The notes under the pieces: model-generated
The model's input: only the letters and a program-made list of their open reading frames with translations
Database searches by the model: none
Told to the model about the DNA's origin: nothing
Made by a program: the position numbers and the translations under genes
In this document: positions 20,076 to 29,196 of the stretch, in pieces
How positions within the stretch are numbered: the stretch's first letter is position 1
Layout: each line of letters begins with the position of its first letter
NCBI RefSeq assembly: GCF_003693265.1
Contig: NZ_RDRE01000006.1
Location: forward strand, 1 to 64,000
Origin: Corynebacterium gottingense
Lineage (GTDB): Bacteria; Actinomycetota; Actinomycetes; Mycobacteriales; Mycobacteriaceae
Length of the DNA: 64,000 nt
Reading direction: 5' to 3'

Positions 20076-21158
20076 CTACTTCGCGCCGGCGTCGCCGCTC
20101 GGTGCGGAGGTGCCGCGGGTCTCCAGCTCTTCAAGCTGGGACTGCAGCAGGGTCTTCAGGCGAGTGCGGTACTCGCGCTCGAAGGTGCGGAGCTCGGCAA
20201 TACGGTTCTCCAGCGCGTTCTGCTGCTGCTTGACCGTGTTCATGATCTCCGTGTGCTTGCGCTCTGCATCGGCCTGCAGCTTGTGCGCCTGCTCCTCGGC
20301 CTGACGGATCTGCGCCTCGGCACGGGAGTTTGCGTCGCTGGTGGTCTCCTGCGCCTTCTTCTCGGCGTCCGCCACGAGCTGCTTCGCGCGGGTCTCCGCG
20401 GTCGTGGTGGTCTCGGCCGCGCGCTTCTTCGCGTCCTCGAGCTGGGTGTGGGAGCGGGACTCCGCATCGGCCAGCTGCTTCTTCGCCTTGGTGTCTGCGT
20501 CCGCAAGCTGGCGCGCGGCGGCACCGCGGGCCTCATCCAGCATGGAGCGGGCCTCAGCCTGCGCGTCGCTGGTCAGACGGTCCGCCATCTCCTGTGCCAG
20601 GCCAAGGACCTTGGCGGCCTGGACGTGGGTGTCGGCGGAGGCAGCCTCAGCGGATGCCCCGGCAGCCGCAGCTGCGGCAGGCGCGGCGATGGAGGAGCCC
20701 TGCGTGGTGCTCTTGGCTGCGGACTCTGCGGAGCGCTTCGCCTCAGCAACACGCTTGTCGGCGTCCTGCTTTGCGGCCTCGGCCTGCTTGCGGGCCTTTT
20801 CCGCCTCGCTCTTCGCGGTGCGGGCCTCGGCCTCTGCCTTGTCCGTGGCAGTCTTCGCGTCACGCAGCTTCTTCTCGTACTCAGCACGGAGCTCCTGCTC
20901 GACCTGCTTGCGCACAGCCGCCTCGTCGACTGCAGAGGACTGCGACGCGGACGCGGCTGCAGCACCGCCGGTCGCGGCGCCGCCAGCGGCAACCTCATCC
21001 ACGCGGGCGCGCAGATCATCGTTCTCGTCCTGCAGTTGGGCGAGCGTGTCCTCAACGAGGTCCAGGAACTGGTCGACCTCATCCTCGTTGTAGCCCCGCT
21101 TGCCAATCGGAGGCTTACTGAAAGCGACATTGTGCACGTCTGCTGGAGTCAGCGGCAT
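20076..21158 (-). CDS. wag31: Polar-growth scaffold, DivIVA family
   Basis: Cytoskeletal scaffold that marks the cell poles and directs apical wall growth in Corynebacteriales; 360 residues. The DivIVA N-terminal domain is at residues 1-60 ([20 protein letters not shown], then a short coiled coil). A long Ala/Glu/Lys-rich coiled coil spans about 85-340, broken at about 165-195 by an Ala-rich low-complexity linker. The end ([20 protein letters not shown]) is the conserved C-terminal assembly helix. It lies at the downstream end of the division cluster, as in mycobacteria. Phosphorylation by PknA/PknB is known in relatives. Confidence 0.95.
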   Translation of the reverse strand: MPLTPADVHNVAFSKPPIGKRGYNEDEVDQFLDLVEDTLAQLQDENDDLRARVDEVAAGGAATGGAAAASASQSSAVDEAAVRKQVEQELRAEYEKKLRDAKTATDKAEAEARTAKSEAEKARKQAEAAKQDADKRVAEAKRSAESAAKSTTQGSSIAAPAAAAAAGASAEAASADTHVQAAKVLGLAQEMADRLTSDAQAEARSMLDEARGAAARQLADADTKAKKQLADAESRSHTQLEDAKKRAAETTTTAETRAKQLVADAEKKAQETTSDANSRAEAQIRQAEEQAHKLQADAERKHTEIMNTVKQQQNALENRIAELRTFEREYRTRLKTLLQSQLEELETRGTSAPSGDAGAK

Positions 21159-21271
21159 GGGCGTTCCCTTCGAAGTCAGTGACGTACCCGGCTACCCGGG
21201 CACAGGATTTCCTCCCACGTTACGGGAAAGCAATCCGTGTTTCTAATAATTTGTAACGCTTTTACCCGACG

Positions 21272-21277
21272 ATTCTA
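21272..21277 (-). promoter_or_regulatory. Candidate -10 element for wag31
   Basis: TAGAAT on the minus strand in the 263-bp gap upstream of wag31. A TTGACT lies 27 bases upstream, too far to be its -35, so the assignment rests on the -10 alone. Confidence 0.35.
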
Positions 21278-21421
21278 GCCGATACGGAGAGCTCCGCCAC
21301 GTCGAGTCAATCTATTTATACACGTGAAGACGCGGTATGTGTCGAGTGAAGCGCAAAAAGCGGGGGAAATTCGCACTTATTCAAGAATCTCTACCTCCGG
21401 TTGAGCTGCAGGTTTCCACTC

Positions 21422-21739
21422 TCAGACGAACGGAGTAATGAGGGTGGCGCGAATTACCATCTGCACCACGACGAGGACGACAAACAGCACGATGACGCTG
21501 AGGTCAAAACCGATGCCGTTGGACATCCGTAACGGCGGGATCATCCTCCGCAGTGCCTTCACCGGGGGATCCGTCACCACAAAGATCGCCTCTCCAGCGA
21601 CCATGAACCAGTGGGGCGGGTCAAAGTGCCGTGAAAAGCTTTCCACCATTTCAATGATGACGCGGAGGATCACCACGAACGAATAGAGGCCAACGAGGGC
21701 GTACAGTATTGCTCCGAAAATTGCCACGTGCGCCACCAT
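21422..21739 (-). CDS. YggT family membrane protein
   Basis: A 105-residue protein with membrane helices at about 8-30 and 80-103 flanking a soluble segment with the family motif VVTDPPVKALRRMIPPL. Its function is unknown, but it is conserved between sepF and divIVA in Gram-positive division clusters. Start choice is open: ATG 21739 is given, and GTG 21727 (MAIFGAILYALVG) also fits relatives. A TTG at 21766 falls inside the sepF terminator and is rejected. Confidence 0.88.
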   Translation of the reverse strand: MVAHVAIFGAILYALVGLYSFVVILRVIIEMVESFSRHFDPPHWFMVAGEAIFVVTDPPVKALRRMIPPLRMSNGIGFDLSVIVLFVVLVVVQMVIRATLITPFV

Positions 21740-21748
21740 ACCTATAGC

Positions 21749-21782
21749 AAAACGCGCGGGGTGCAACCGCTACCCCGCGCGT
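21749..21782 (-). terminator. Rho-independent terminator after sepF
   Basis: A perfect 11-bp stem (ACGCGCGGGGT / ACCCCGCGCGT) with a nine-base loop is followed on the minus strand by TTTT. It lies 16 bp past the sepF stop and just before yggT. Part of the transcript may read through, since no separate yggT promoter is clear. Confidence 0.8.
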
Positions 21783-21797
21783 GTCACGTCTTCCTGG

Positions 21798-22340
21798 CTA
21801 GACCAGGTGCGCTCGACGCTGCAAGTCCTGCTCATCGACGTCGACCCCATCGGGCACGATGGCGAAGACGCGACGGTCGACGTCAAGACGCGACGTCAGG
21901 TTGTGCATCGTGCCCCGCAGCGCCATGCACAGTCCGGAGGAGAAGTCGATGAACGCCTTCGCCTGGACCTTGCTCAGGCTGGTCAGGTCCATGATCACAA
22001 TGTTGCCATCGCGGAAGGGCTCGCCAACCTGCTTCGCGTCCTGGTACGAGTGCAGCATCGGGATCACGACCTGGGCGTCACGACGCACGCGCGGCTCGGC
22101 GTAATCGCGGTCGGCTGCGGAGGAGTAACGGTGCGCTCGCGATGGCTCAACATCGCGGACGTCCCGGACCTCATGCGCAGCGTGGGCGGACTGAGCCCGG
22201 CGGTCACCGCGATCGTCGCGCATGTCCGTGCCAACACGGTCATCACGGTCGTCACGGTCGTATGCGTCGTCATAGTAGGCGTCGTCCTCGCCGTAGGGGC
22301 CGAGGCCGAGGAATTCCTTCGCGCTGTCAAAAAAAGACAT
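21798..22340 (-). CDS. sepF: Cell division protein SepF
   Basis: Membrane-associated partner of FtsZ that tethers and bundles Z-ring filaments; in actinobacteria, which lack FtsA, it is the essential anchor. The 180-residue protein starts with the amphipathic membrane-targeting helix MSFFDSAKEFLGLG. A charged Asp/Arg linker (about 20-80) follows, then the globular SepF domain (about 85-175: VVIPMLHSYQDAKQVGEPFRDG). AAGGAG precedes the ATG. It lies downstream of ftsZ, pgeF and yggS, the standard order. Confidence 0.95.
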   Translation of the reverse strand: MSFFDSAKEFLGLGPYGEDDAYYDDAYDRDDRDDRVGTDMRDDRGDRRAQSAHAAHEVRDVRDVEPSRAHRYSSAADRDYAEPRVRRDAQVVIPMLHSYQDAKQVGEPFRDGNIVIMDLTSLSKVQAKAFIDFSSGLCMALRGTMHNLTSRLDVDRRVFAIVPDGVDVDEQDLQRRAHLV

Positions 22341-22463
22341 TGATCGTGCTCCTTGATTGCGGTGCTTGAAGTGCCCCTTGTACTGCCCAATGCTGCTCAG
22401 ATCGAGGCCAGACCGGGACGAAGACCGGACAAATACCGGGCGTGTTATTTGTAAGGTTCGCGC

Positions 22464-23267
22464 TTAGCCTACGGGCCGCGGACCAACCACAGCTGTTCCG
22501 ACACGCACCACGTCTGAGCCGTGCGCAATAGCGAGCTCGAAGTCGCCGGACATCCCTGCTGACATCCGCAGCGTGCGCCCCAGCTTGGCCGACCACTCGT
22601 CCGTCAGCTGGCGGACGAGCGCGAACACTTCGCCTGGTTCGGCGTCCAGCGGCGGCACGACCATGAAACCGTCAAAGACGAGGTGTTCCGCGTCCTCGAC
22701 GGCCCCAACGACGTGCGAGACCGTCTCCTCCGCATCGACGCCGCCGAATGACGCGCCATCCAGCGCGACGCCGCCGCGGCTGGTGTCGCCGTCGGCAGAC
22801 ACCTGCACCAAGCAGCGCAGCACGTCTCCGGCGCCGTCCCGGCGGTCGCCGCGCTCGATCGCGAGCGCCATCCCGCGGTCCAGCCCCCGGGCGAGCTTGA
22901 CCGAGTCCACCGAGTGGACCTCGGACGCCCATCGGGCCACGGCGTTAGCCTTCTTGGATTGGATTTGGCCGATCATGACTATCCCACAGTCCACGCCGTC
23001 GGTGGCGAGCGTTTCCGCCTTCGCGCGCGCCTCCTGCTCACGGTTCTCCCCCACCAGGCGGACCCCGGCGGCGGCGAGCGCTTCGACTGTTCCAGCACCG
23101 TGGAACTTGGTCACCGGCAGGAGCGCCACGCTTCCCGGCTCGCGGTTGGCTGCGCGTTCCGCAGCGCGGATCCGCTCTCGCACGGTCTCGAGGTTCTCGC
23201 GCAGCTGCGCCGCGCTGAGGTCGCCGTGCTGTTGCTCGGCATGTTGCCCGGCGTGTTGCTCAGTCAT
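22464..23267 (-). CDS. yggS: Pyridoxal-phosphate homeostasis protein, YggS family
   Basis: PLP-binding protein with the alanine-racemase-like TIM-barrel fold, 267 residues, thought to buffer free PLP. Visible family features are LLPVTKFHGAGTVEALAAAG with the PLP Lys near residue 54, GENREQEA, the IGQIQSKKAN motif, and LRMSAGMSGDFELAIAHGSDVVRVG near the C-terminus. The first ~20 residues are Gln/His-rich and not conserved. It follows pgeF with no gap, so the two are co-translated. Confidence 0.93.
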   Translation of the reverse strand: MTEQHAGQHAEQQHGDLSAAQLRENLETVRERIRAAERAANREPGSVALLPVTKFHGAGTVEALAAAGVRLVGENREQEARAKAETLATDGVDCGIVMIGQIQSKKANAVARWASEVHSVDSVKLARGLDRGMALAIERGDRRDGAGDVLRCLVQVSADGDTSRGGVALDGASFGGVDAEETVSHVVGAVEDAEHLVFDGFMVVPPLDAEPGEVFALVRQLTDEWSAKLGRTLRMSAGMSGDFELAIAHGSDVVRVGTAVVGPRPVG

Positions 23268-23996
23268 TTATTTCGCCCCCGTCAGCCAAATCACGCCGGC
23301 CTGACGCCCCGTCGTTCCCTCGCGGCGGTGAGAGAAGAAGGACTCGTCCGTAATGGTGTCGCGCGGGTCGGCGTCGATGTGCGTCACGCCCAGCGAGAGC
23401 AGTTGGCGCACGATACCGGCACGGATGTCCAGGCCCGCCGTGCCCTTGCTCGTGGCGCAGCGGGAGCCCGGCAGGTGTGCTTCCACGTCGTCCGCCATCT
23501 CCGCGGGGACCTCGTAGGACTCGCCCGCCGCGGCCGGTCCCAAAAGCGCTTGGATATTGGCCGGCTTCGCCCCCAGCTCCACCATCTGCTGCACGGTGCG
23601 TGCCACGATGCCATTGCGCGCGCCCAACCGGCCCGCGTGGACGGCGGCGATGACGCCGGCGTCGTGGTCCGAAAGCAGCACCGGAGTGCAGTCCGCGACC
23701 AGCACGCACAACGCAAGTCCGGTCTGGGTGGTGACGAGAGCGTCGGTCGCTTCGACGGGGTCGGCCTGGGGGCCGTCGACCACGGTGACGGAGTTGGTGT
23801 GGAGCTGTTCCATCCACACGAAGTGCTCTTCGGGGAGGTCGAGGATGGTGGCGAGGCGGCGTCGATTAGCATGCACCTGCGCTTCGTCGTCCCCGACGTG
23901 GAGCGCGAGGTTGAAGCTGTCGTACGGGGACGCAGAAGCCCCGCCGGCACGGGAGGTAAACACCATGCGGACGGGGCGGGTTGTCAGGTTTTCCAT
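23268..23996 (-). CDS. pgeF: Peptidoglycan editing factor / polyphenol oxidase family protein
   Basis: YfiH/PgeF (DUF152) family, 242 residues, a copper/zinc-dependent multifunctional enzyme linked in E. coli to removing misincorporated L-Ser from wall precursors; purine nucleoside and laccase-like activities are also reported. Metal-site motifs are visible: WMEQLHTNSV near residue 60, VADCTPVLLSDHD near 100, AAVHAGRLGARNGI and the closing SHRREGTTGRQAGVIWL. It lies between ftsZ and yggS, the usual place in Gram-positive bacteria. Confidence 0.92.
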   Translation of the reverse strand: MENLTTRPVRMVFTSRAGGASASPYDSFNLALHVGDDEAQVHANRRRLATILDLPEEHFVWMEQLHTNSVTVVDGPQADPVEATDALVTTQTGLALCVLVADCTPVLLSDHDAGVIAAVHAGRLGARNGIVARTVQQMVELGAKPANIQALLGPAAAGESYEVPAEMADDVEAHLPGSRCATSKGTAGLDIRAGIVRQLLSLGVTHIDADPRDTITDESFFSHRREGTTGRQAGVIWLTGAK

Positions 23997-24041
23997 GCCA
24001 ACCAGGCTACCCGGCTCACGCGGCCGGGCGAGCGCTGGTGG

Positions 24042-25331
24042 TTAACGCAGGAAATCGGGGACGTCGAGATCGAAATCGTCGTCGCCGCGGTTGTCGCGAT
24101 CGTCGCGACGGACCTCGCCGCGGTCGCTGTAGCTACGGTCGGAGCTGGTGAACAGGCCGCCTCGCTGCGAATCGTAGCTGTGGCGCGGCTGGCGGTCCTC
24201 GTAGCCACGCTGGCTGGGCTCGGACTGGTTGGTCTCCACCGCGCGGTCGTCGAATAGCGAGCCGCGGGACGGGGCCGGGGTGGCCGAGGAGGCGCCGTCG
24301 ATCTGTGCCGCGCTGGAGCCGGACTGCGCCTGGGCGGTCTGGATCTGCGGCTCGCCCTGGCGGGTGGCCTCGGCACGCACGTTGGCCTTCTCGTCAAAGC
24401 CGGTGGCGATGATGGTCACGCGGACCTCGTCGCCCAGGTTGTCGTCGATGATCGTGCCGAAGATAATGTTCGCGTCCTCGTCGGCCTTGCCCTCGACGAT
24501 GGAAGCCGCGTTGTTCACCTCCATCAGGCCGAGGTCCGAGCCGCCGGCGACGGAGATCAGCACGCCCTTAGCGCCCTCCATGGTGGCCTCGAGCAGCGGG
24601 GAGTTGATGGCCTGCTCGGTCGCGGTCATCACGCGGTTGTCGCCGCGCGCGGAGCCGACGCCCATGAGCGCGGAGCCGGCGTCGGCCATGACAGAGCGCA
24701 CGTCGGCGAAGTCGACGTTGATCATGCCTGGGATGGTGATCAGGTTGGTAATACCCTGCACACCGTTGTAGAGCACCTCATCGGCGGCGCGGAACGCGTC
24801 CATCATGGACAGCTCCGCCTCGCCCAGCTGCAGCAGGCGGTCGTTCGGGATGACGATGACGGTGTCGCAGACCTCCTTGAGCGCCTCGATGCCCTCGAGT
24901 GCCTGGCGGGTGCGGCGCTTGCCCTCAAAGGTGAACGGGCGGGTGACCACGCCGATGGTCAGGGCGCCCATCTTCTTGGCAATGCCGGCGACGACCGGGG
25001 CCGCACCGGTGCCGGTGCCGCCGCCCTCGCCGGCGGTCACGAACACCATGTCGGAGCCCTTCAGCGACTCCTCGATCTCCTGCTTGTGGTCCTCCGCGGA
25101 AGTACGGCCAACCTCCGGGTTCGCACCCGCGCCGAGGCCACGGGTGGCTTCGCGGCCGATGTCCAGCTTCGTATCGGCATCCGTAAACAGCAGCGCCTGC
25201 GAGTCGGTGTTAATGGCGACGAATTCGACGCCCTTCAGGCCTTCTTCGATCATGCGGTTGACGGCGTTGACGCCACCGCCGCCGACACCGACAACGCGGA
25301 TCATGGCGAGGTAGTTCGCGGGAGAGGTCAT
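24042..25331 (-). CDS. ftsZ: Cell division protein FtsZ
   Basis: Tubulin-like GTPase that forms the Z-ring, 429 residues. The N-terminus reads [19 protein letters not shown], and the tubulin signature GEGGGTGTG is near residue 103. The globular part ends near 315. A variable Gln/Ser/Arg-rich linker follows (about 320-415), then the conserved C-terminal peptide DLDVPDFLR, which binds partners such as SepF and FtsW. The 142-bp gap to ftsQ carries an inverted repeat and probably promoters. No ftsA is present, as expected for the lineage. Confidence 0.98.
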   Translation of the reverse strand: MTSPANYLAMIRVVGVGGGGVNAVNRMIEEGLKGVEFVAINTDSQALLFTDADTKLDIGREATRGLGAGANPEVGRTSAEDHKQEIEESLKGSDMVFVTAGEGGGTGTGAAPVVAGIAKKMGALTIGVVTRPFTFEGKRRTRQALEGIEALKEVCDTVIVIPNDRLLQLGEAELSMMDAFRAADEVLYNGVQGITNLITIPGMINVDFADVRSVMADAGSALMGVGSARGDNRVMTATEQAINSPLLEATMEGAKGVLISVAGGSDLGLMEVNNAASIVEGKADEDANIIFGTIIDDNLGDEVRVTIIATGFDEKANVRAEATRQGEPQIQTAQAQSGSSAAQIDGASSATPAPSRGSLFDDRAVETNQSEPSQRGYEDRQPRHSYDSQRGGLFTSSDRSYSDRGEVRRDDRDNRGDDDFDLDVPDFLR

Positions 25332-25429
25332 GGTGTGGTGACTCGCCTTTCAAACAGTGAGGAGTGGTTTCTTTCTAACGCGTTCCATCATGAATGACGC
25401 AACGGAGATTTTTGTTTTCTCCCCCGGCG

Positions 25430-25475
25430 TGTCACGACCCTCAACCTCTACTTTAGAGTTTTGACCTGGGGTTTT
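25430..25475 (-). promoter_or_regulatory. Possible regulatory region upstream of ftsZ
   Basis: The minus strand holds the inverted repeat CTCTAAAGTAGAG followed by GTTGAGGGT, roughly 125-145 bp upstream of the ftsZ start. Relatives have promoters in this gap, and the palindrome could be an operator. The assignment is tentative. Confidence 0.35.
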
Positions 25476-26487
25476 ACCGCGACGTGACGAGTTCCGGGTT
25501 CGAGATATTGAACTCCGTGCCCTCCAGTTGCAGCACGGTCTCAAGCGCGAGCGCCTTATTTATGTTGTCCTCCGCAGCACCCCACGTCACTTGCCGCCCG
25601 CCGGCCACGTGCAGCACGTACTCGTACGGCCCGCGCGCCTCCAAAGACTCGACCTCGCCACGGGCTTTTTCGCTTATCGACGCCGCGATCTCCACCGCGT
25701 GCCGCTTCCCCTCCTCATCACCGATTCCGGGCCCAACCAGCTCCATCGCGCCCGCCGGGGGCTCGGCGATAATGAAGTCCTTGCCTTCGACATCGATCAA
25801 GTGCGCGCCGTCATCCTCAGTGACAAACGCGACCGGCTTGTGCTCGTCCACCACGACATCGATGGCGCTCGGCCAGTCGCGCTTGACCGTCACGGAGCTC
25901 ACCCACGGGTTCCCGGCGACGCGCTGCGCGGCACCCTGCACGTCCACCCGGCCCATCGGCGTCTCCGGCTCGATCCCCGTGAGGTCCTGGACCTCGCTGA
26001 CGCTGAGGTTCTGGGTGCCGTCCACGTTGATCCCGTGGACCGGCATCATCGGGGTAAACGGCATGATCGCGCCCACGACGCCGATGACCACAACGGCGAG
26101 GGCCACGGAGCCAACGGCGCGACGACGCCTCCGCATGCGCTTGGCGCGCAACGCCGCGTCGTCGACCGGTGTCGGCGGCTCCTCGGCTGCCGCTTCGGCG
26201 CGCGGCGCAGCGGTCGTCTCTTGGGCACGCGCGCGTACGGGGCTGGATGACTCGCCTGGCTCGGGCTCCGGCTCGCTCTCGTCCCACTCCTCCGGGTCGA
26301 GCTCGCCCTCGTCCGCGGGGTCGACGGCTCCCTCGTCCGCGGGGTCAACGTCGCCGTCGACCTCCGGGATCTGCGGCTCCTCGCGCGAGTCGTCTGAATC
26401 TTGCGAGTCTTGCGGATCTTGGGCGTCTTGAGTGTCTTGGGGCTCCTCCGGGTCCGGGGTGCCGGAACTGCCGATCGCGGTGGACAT
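25474..26487 (-). CDS. ftsQ: Cell division protein FtsQ (POTRA domain)
   Basis: Bitopic divisome scaffold linking FtsZ-ring assembly to FtsW/FtsI, 337 residues. A long cytoplasmic N-terminus (about 1-110) is strongly acidic, with runs of DxQD and two copies of DPADEG. One membrane helix spans about 124-146 (GSVALAVVVIGVVGAIM). The POTRA domain follows (VHGINVDGTQNLSVSEVQDLTG), then the FtsQ beta domain. Its ATG directly follows the murC stop codon (TAAATG). The acidic extension is longer than in E. coli FtsQ, but such tails are common in Corynebacteriales. Confidence 0.94.
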   Translation of the reverse strand: MSTAIGSSGTPDPEEPQDTQDAQDPQDSQDSDDSREEPQIPEVDGDVDPADEGAVDPADEGELDPEEWDESEPEPEPGESSSPVRARAQETTAAPRAEAAAEEPPTPVDDAALRAKRMRRRRRAVGSVALAVVVIGVVGAIMPFTPMMPVHGINVDGTQNLSVSEVQDLTGIEPETPMGRVDVQGAAQRVAGNPWVSSVTVKRDWPSAIDVVVDEHKPVAFVTEDDGAHLIDVEGKDFIIAEPPAGAMELVGPGIGDEEGKRHAVEIAASISEKARGEVESLEARGPYEYVLHVAGGRQVTWGAAEDNINKALALETVLQLEGTEFNISNPELVTSR

Positions 26488-28005
26488 TTAGGCCTCCGCG
26501 CCCGGCGTCGCGTTTCCCGAGAGCTCGCGGAGGATCTCCGGCGCGAGCAGCGTCACGCTGCCCGCACCCATCGTCAGCACGAGGTCGCCCGGCTTCGTCA
26601 GGGACGCCACCGTCCGCGGCGCCGCAGAGAAGTCGGGCTCCAAGCGGACCTCGGTCCCGTCTGCGATGCGGTCGGTGATGATCCGCGAGGTTACACCCTC
26701 CACGGGGGTTTCTCGGGCTCCGTAGATGTCGAGGACGACGCAGGCGTCGGCAAGCGAAAGGGCCTGGGCAAAGTCCTCGGCGAAGGCTTCGGTGCGGGAG
26801 TAGAGGTGCGGCTGGAAGCAGACGATGACGCGCGCGCCGTTACCCTCGGTGGTCACCTTGTCGCGCGCGGCGGTGAGCACCGCGTTGACCTCGGTCGGGT
26901 GGTGGGCGTAGTCATCGTAGACGCGCACGCCGTCGAAGTCGCCGCCCTCGACCTGGCCGCGGAACTCGAAGCGGCGGCGCACGCCGGAAAAGTCGGTGAG
27001 CCCCTCCCCCAGCTTCTCCGGGTCGGCGCCGGCAAGCACGCCAGCGAGCAGCGCGGCCGCGGAGTTGAGCACCATGTGGCGGCCCGGGACACTGAGCTGA
27101 TAGCGCACCGTGGCGGTGTGTTCGGGCACGTTCAGCTCCACAGTCGTCGTGACGTAGGAGCCTTCCACCGTTTCCTCGGTGATCACGGCGCCGGCGGGGA
27201 CGTCGGGGTGGGCCGCGACGGCCTCCGCAGTGCCGTAGCCAAGCACGTTCACGCCCCGGGCGGCGGCGCGCTCACCGCACTCGGCTGCGTGCGGGTCGTC
27301 CAGGCAGACCACGAGGTGGCCGCCGGGCTGGACGCGGTCGGCGAAGTCGTCGAAGACCTGGAAGTACGCCTCGTGGGTTTTGAAGAAGTCGAGGTGGTCG
27401 GGCTCGATGTTGGTAATCACCGCGACGTTCGGCTTGTAGCGAAGCAGCGACGCGTCCGACTCGTCCGCCTCGGCCACGAACACGTCGCCGGCTCCGTGGT
27501 GGGCGTTCGTGCCGGCGCGGTTGAGCTGACCGCCAATGGCGAAGGAGGGGTCCACCCCGGCCGCCTGCAGCGCCACCACCGCCATGGACGTGGTGGAGGT
27601 CTTGCCGTGCGTCCCGGCGAGGAGCACCTGGGTGTAGCCCTCCATGAGCTCGCCAAGGAGGTCGGAGCGGCGGATCACCGGGATTCCCTCCTCTGCGGCG
27701 CGCACCAACTCCGGGTTGTCCTTGGGGATCGCGGCGAAGCTGGTCACCACGACGGTCGGGAGCTCAGCGGAAAGCTCGAGGTTTTCGCGCGCGTGGCCGA
27801 TGGCCACCTCCGCGCCCTGCAGACGCAGCGCGCGGACCGGGCGCGACTCCTTCACGTCCGAACCGGTGACCACGGAGCCGCGGTCGAGCAGGATGTGGGC
27901 CACGCCGGACATGCCGGCGCCGCCGATGCCGATGAGGTGGACGCGGGAGAGGTCGATTGGGGTCTCGGCCGGGTCGGAAGCGCCCGGGGTAGTCGTCGGC
28001 GTCAT
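26488..28005 (-). CDS. murC: UDP-N-acetylmuramate-L-alanine ligase
   Basis: Adds L-Ala to UDP-MurNAc using ATP, the first step of stem-peptide synthesis; 505 residues, cytoplasmic. Motifs are [12 protein letters not shown] near residue 18 (Rossmann-like nucleotide site), the ATP-binding [10 protein letters not shown] near 133, and the Mur ligase C-terminal domain with [12 protein letters not shown] near 360. The start is ATG 28005 with AAGGAGA upstream; the frame runs open to 28242 inside murG but has no support there. It lies between murG and ftsQ, the usual order. Confidence 0.97.
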   Translation of the reverse strand: MTPTTTPGASDPAETPIDLSRVHLIGIGGAGMSGVAHILLDRGSVVTGSDVKESRPVRALRLQGAEVAIGHARENLELSAELPTVVVTSFAAIPKDNPELVRAAEEGIPVIRRSDLLGELMEGYTQVLLAGTHGKTSTTSMAVVALQAAGVDPSFAIGGQLNRAGTNAHHGAGDVFVAEADESDASLLRYKPNVAVITNIEPDHLDFFKTHEAYFQVFDDFADRVQPGGHLVVCLDDPHAAECGERAAARGVNVLGYGTAEAVAAHPDVPAGAVITEETVEGSYVTTTVELNVPEHTATVRYQLSVPGRHMVLNSAAALLAGVLAGADPEKLGEGLTDFSGVRRRFEFRGQVEGGDFDGVRVYDDYAHHPTEVNAVLTAARDKVTTEGNGARVIVCFQPHLYSRTEAFAEDFAQALSLADACVVLDIYGARETPVEGVTSRIITDRIADGTEVRLEPDFSAAPRTVASLTKPGDLVLTMGAGSVTLLAPEILRELSGNATPGAEA

Positions 28006-28039
28006 TGGAGTCTCCTTCTTATTGGGTGGATCGGCGAGG

Positions 28040-29158
28040 CTATTGGTGCGCGCTGCGGGCGGCGGCCTTGGTGATGCGCCGCGCGAGTTCTTCAGCCACG
28101 TTGCCAGCGCCCGAGGTTTCGAGGGCGCTGCGCATCTCTTGGTAACGGTCCGGGCTGCCCAGGATGCCCAGGACTTCTTCGGCGAGTACGTCGGGGGTGA
28201 GCGACGCGTCGTCGATACGCACTGCGGCCCCGGTGGCAACAAGGTGCGCGGAGTTGAGCCCCTGCTCGCCGTTGCCGTGCGGCAGCGGGACGTAGATCGC
28301 GGGCAGTCCTGCGGCGGAGTTTTCAGCCACGGTCATGGCGCCGGAACGGCAGACCACGAGGTCCGCGACAGCGTACGCGGCCTCCATATCGTCGATGTAC
28401 GGCACGGCCGTGTAGCCATCCATGGTCGCGGGGGCGTCGTTCTTCCGGCCGTACGCGTGCAGGACCTGGAACCCAGCGCCGGTGATCCGCTCCACCGCGC
28501 CGGCAAGCGCGCGGTTAATGTTCACCGCGCCCTGGGAACCACCGGTGACCAGGACCGTCTTCGTGTTGGGGTCCAGGTCCCACATCTTGTATCCGCGCCC
28601 GGCCTTCGCCCCGTCCGGGTCGTCTCCCACGCCCGGGCGCACGGGGATCCCGACGACGTCGCCGGCCATGCCCGAGTTCGGCACGGCGTTGAGCCCAATG
28701 CCGCCGAGTCGCACGCCGAGCTTGTTCGCCATACCGGCCAGCGCGTTGGTCTCCAGGACAAAGAACGGCAGACGCAGCTGGCGCGCGGCCAGGTACGCGG
28801 GACCGGCGACGTATCCGCCGGTGCCGAAGACCACGTCCGCGCCGCTCTCCTTCATGATGTCCGCGGTTTGACGCACTGCGCGGCGCAGCTTCAGCGGGAT
28901 GCCCGCCCACTTCAGCGGCTGCTTGCGGGGCATCGGCACCGGGTCAATGAGCTCGAGCTCGAATCCTCGCGCGGGCACAATGGTCGTCTCCAACCCCTTC
29001 TCCGTGCCCAGAGCGACGACGCGCGCGCCATAGGTGTCGCGCAGGACCTCGCCGACCGCGAGGGCGGGCTCGATGTGGCCCGCAGTGCCGCCGCCGGCTA
29101 CCACCACATTGAGCTGGGTGTTGAGCTGGGTACCGTCTCCGTCGTGCGTTTCAGCCAT
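28040..29158 (-). CDS. murG: UDP-GlcNAc:undecaprenyl-PP-MurNAc-pentapeptide GlcNAc transferase
   Basis: Makes lipid II from lipid I on the inner face of the membrane; 372 residues, GT28 fold. The N-terminal glycine-rich loop [17 protein letters not shown] is near residue 20, and the second-domain [12 protein letters not shown] is near 195. The donor-site segment [26 protein letters not shown] is complete, starting near 270. The start is ATG 29158; an in-frame GTG at 29179 lacks a ribosome binding site, while GGCGGAAA precedes 29158. It is 38 bp downstream of ftsW. Confidence 0.97.
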   Translation of the reverse strand: MAETHDGDGTQLNTQLNVVVAGGGTAGHIEPALAVGEVLRDTYGARVVALGTEKGLETTIVPARGFELELIDPVPMPRKQPLKWAGIPLKLRRAVRQTADIMKESGADVVFGTGGYVAGPAYLAARQLRLPFFVLETNALAGMANKLGVRLGGIGLNAVPNSGMAGDVVGIPVRPGVGDDPDGAKAGRGYKMWDLDPNTKTVLVTGGSQGAVNINRALAGAVERITGAGFQVLHAYGRKNDAPATMDGYTAVPYIDDMEAAYAVADLVVCRSGAMTVAENSAAGLPAIYVPLPHGNGEQGLNSAHLVATGAAVRIDDASLTPDVLAEEVLGILGSPDRYQEMRSALETSGAGNVAEELARRITKAAARSAHQ

Positions 29159-29196
29159 TGCCGTATTTCCGCCTTTCACGTCGCTGACCGGCAGCG

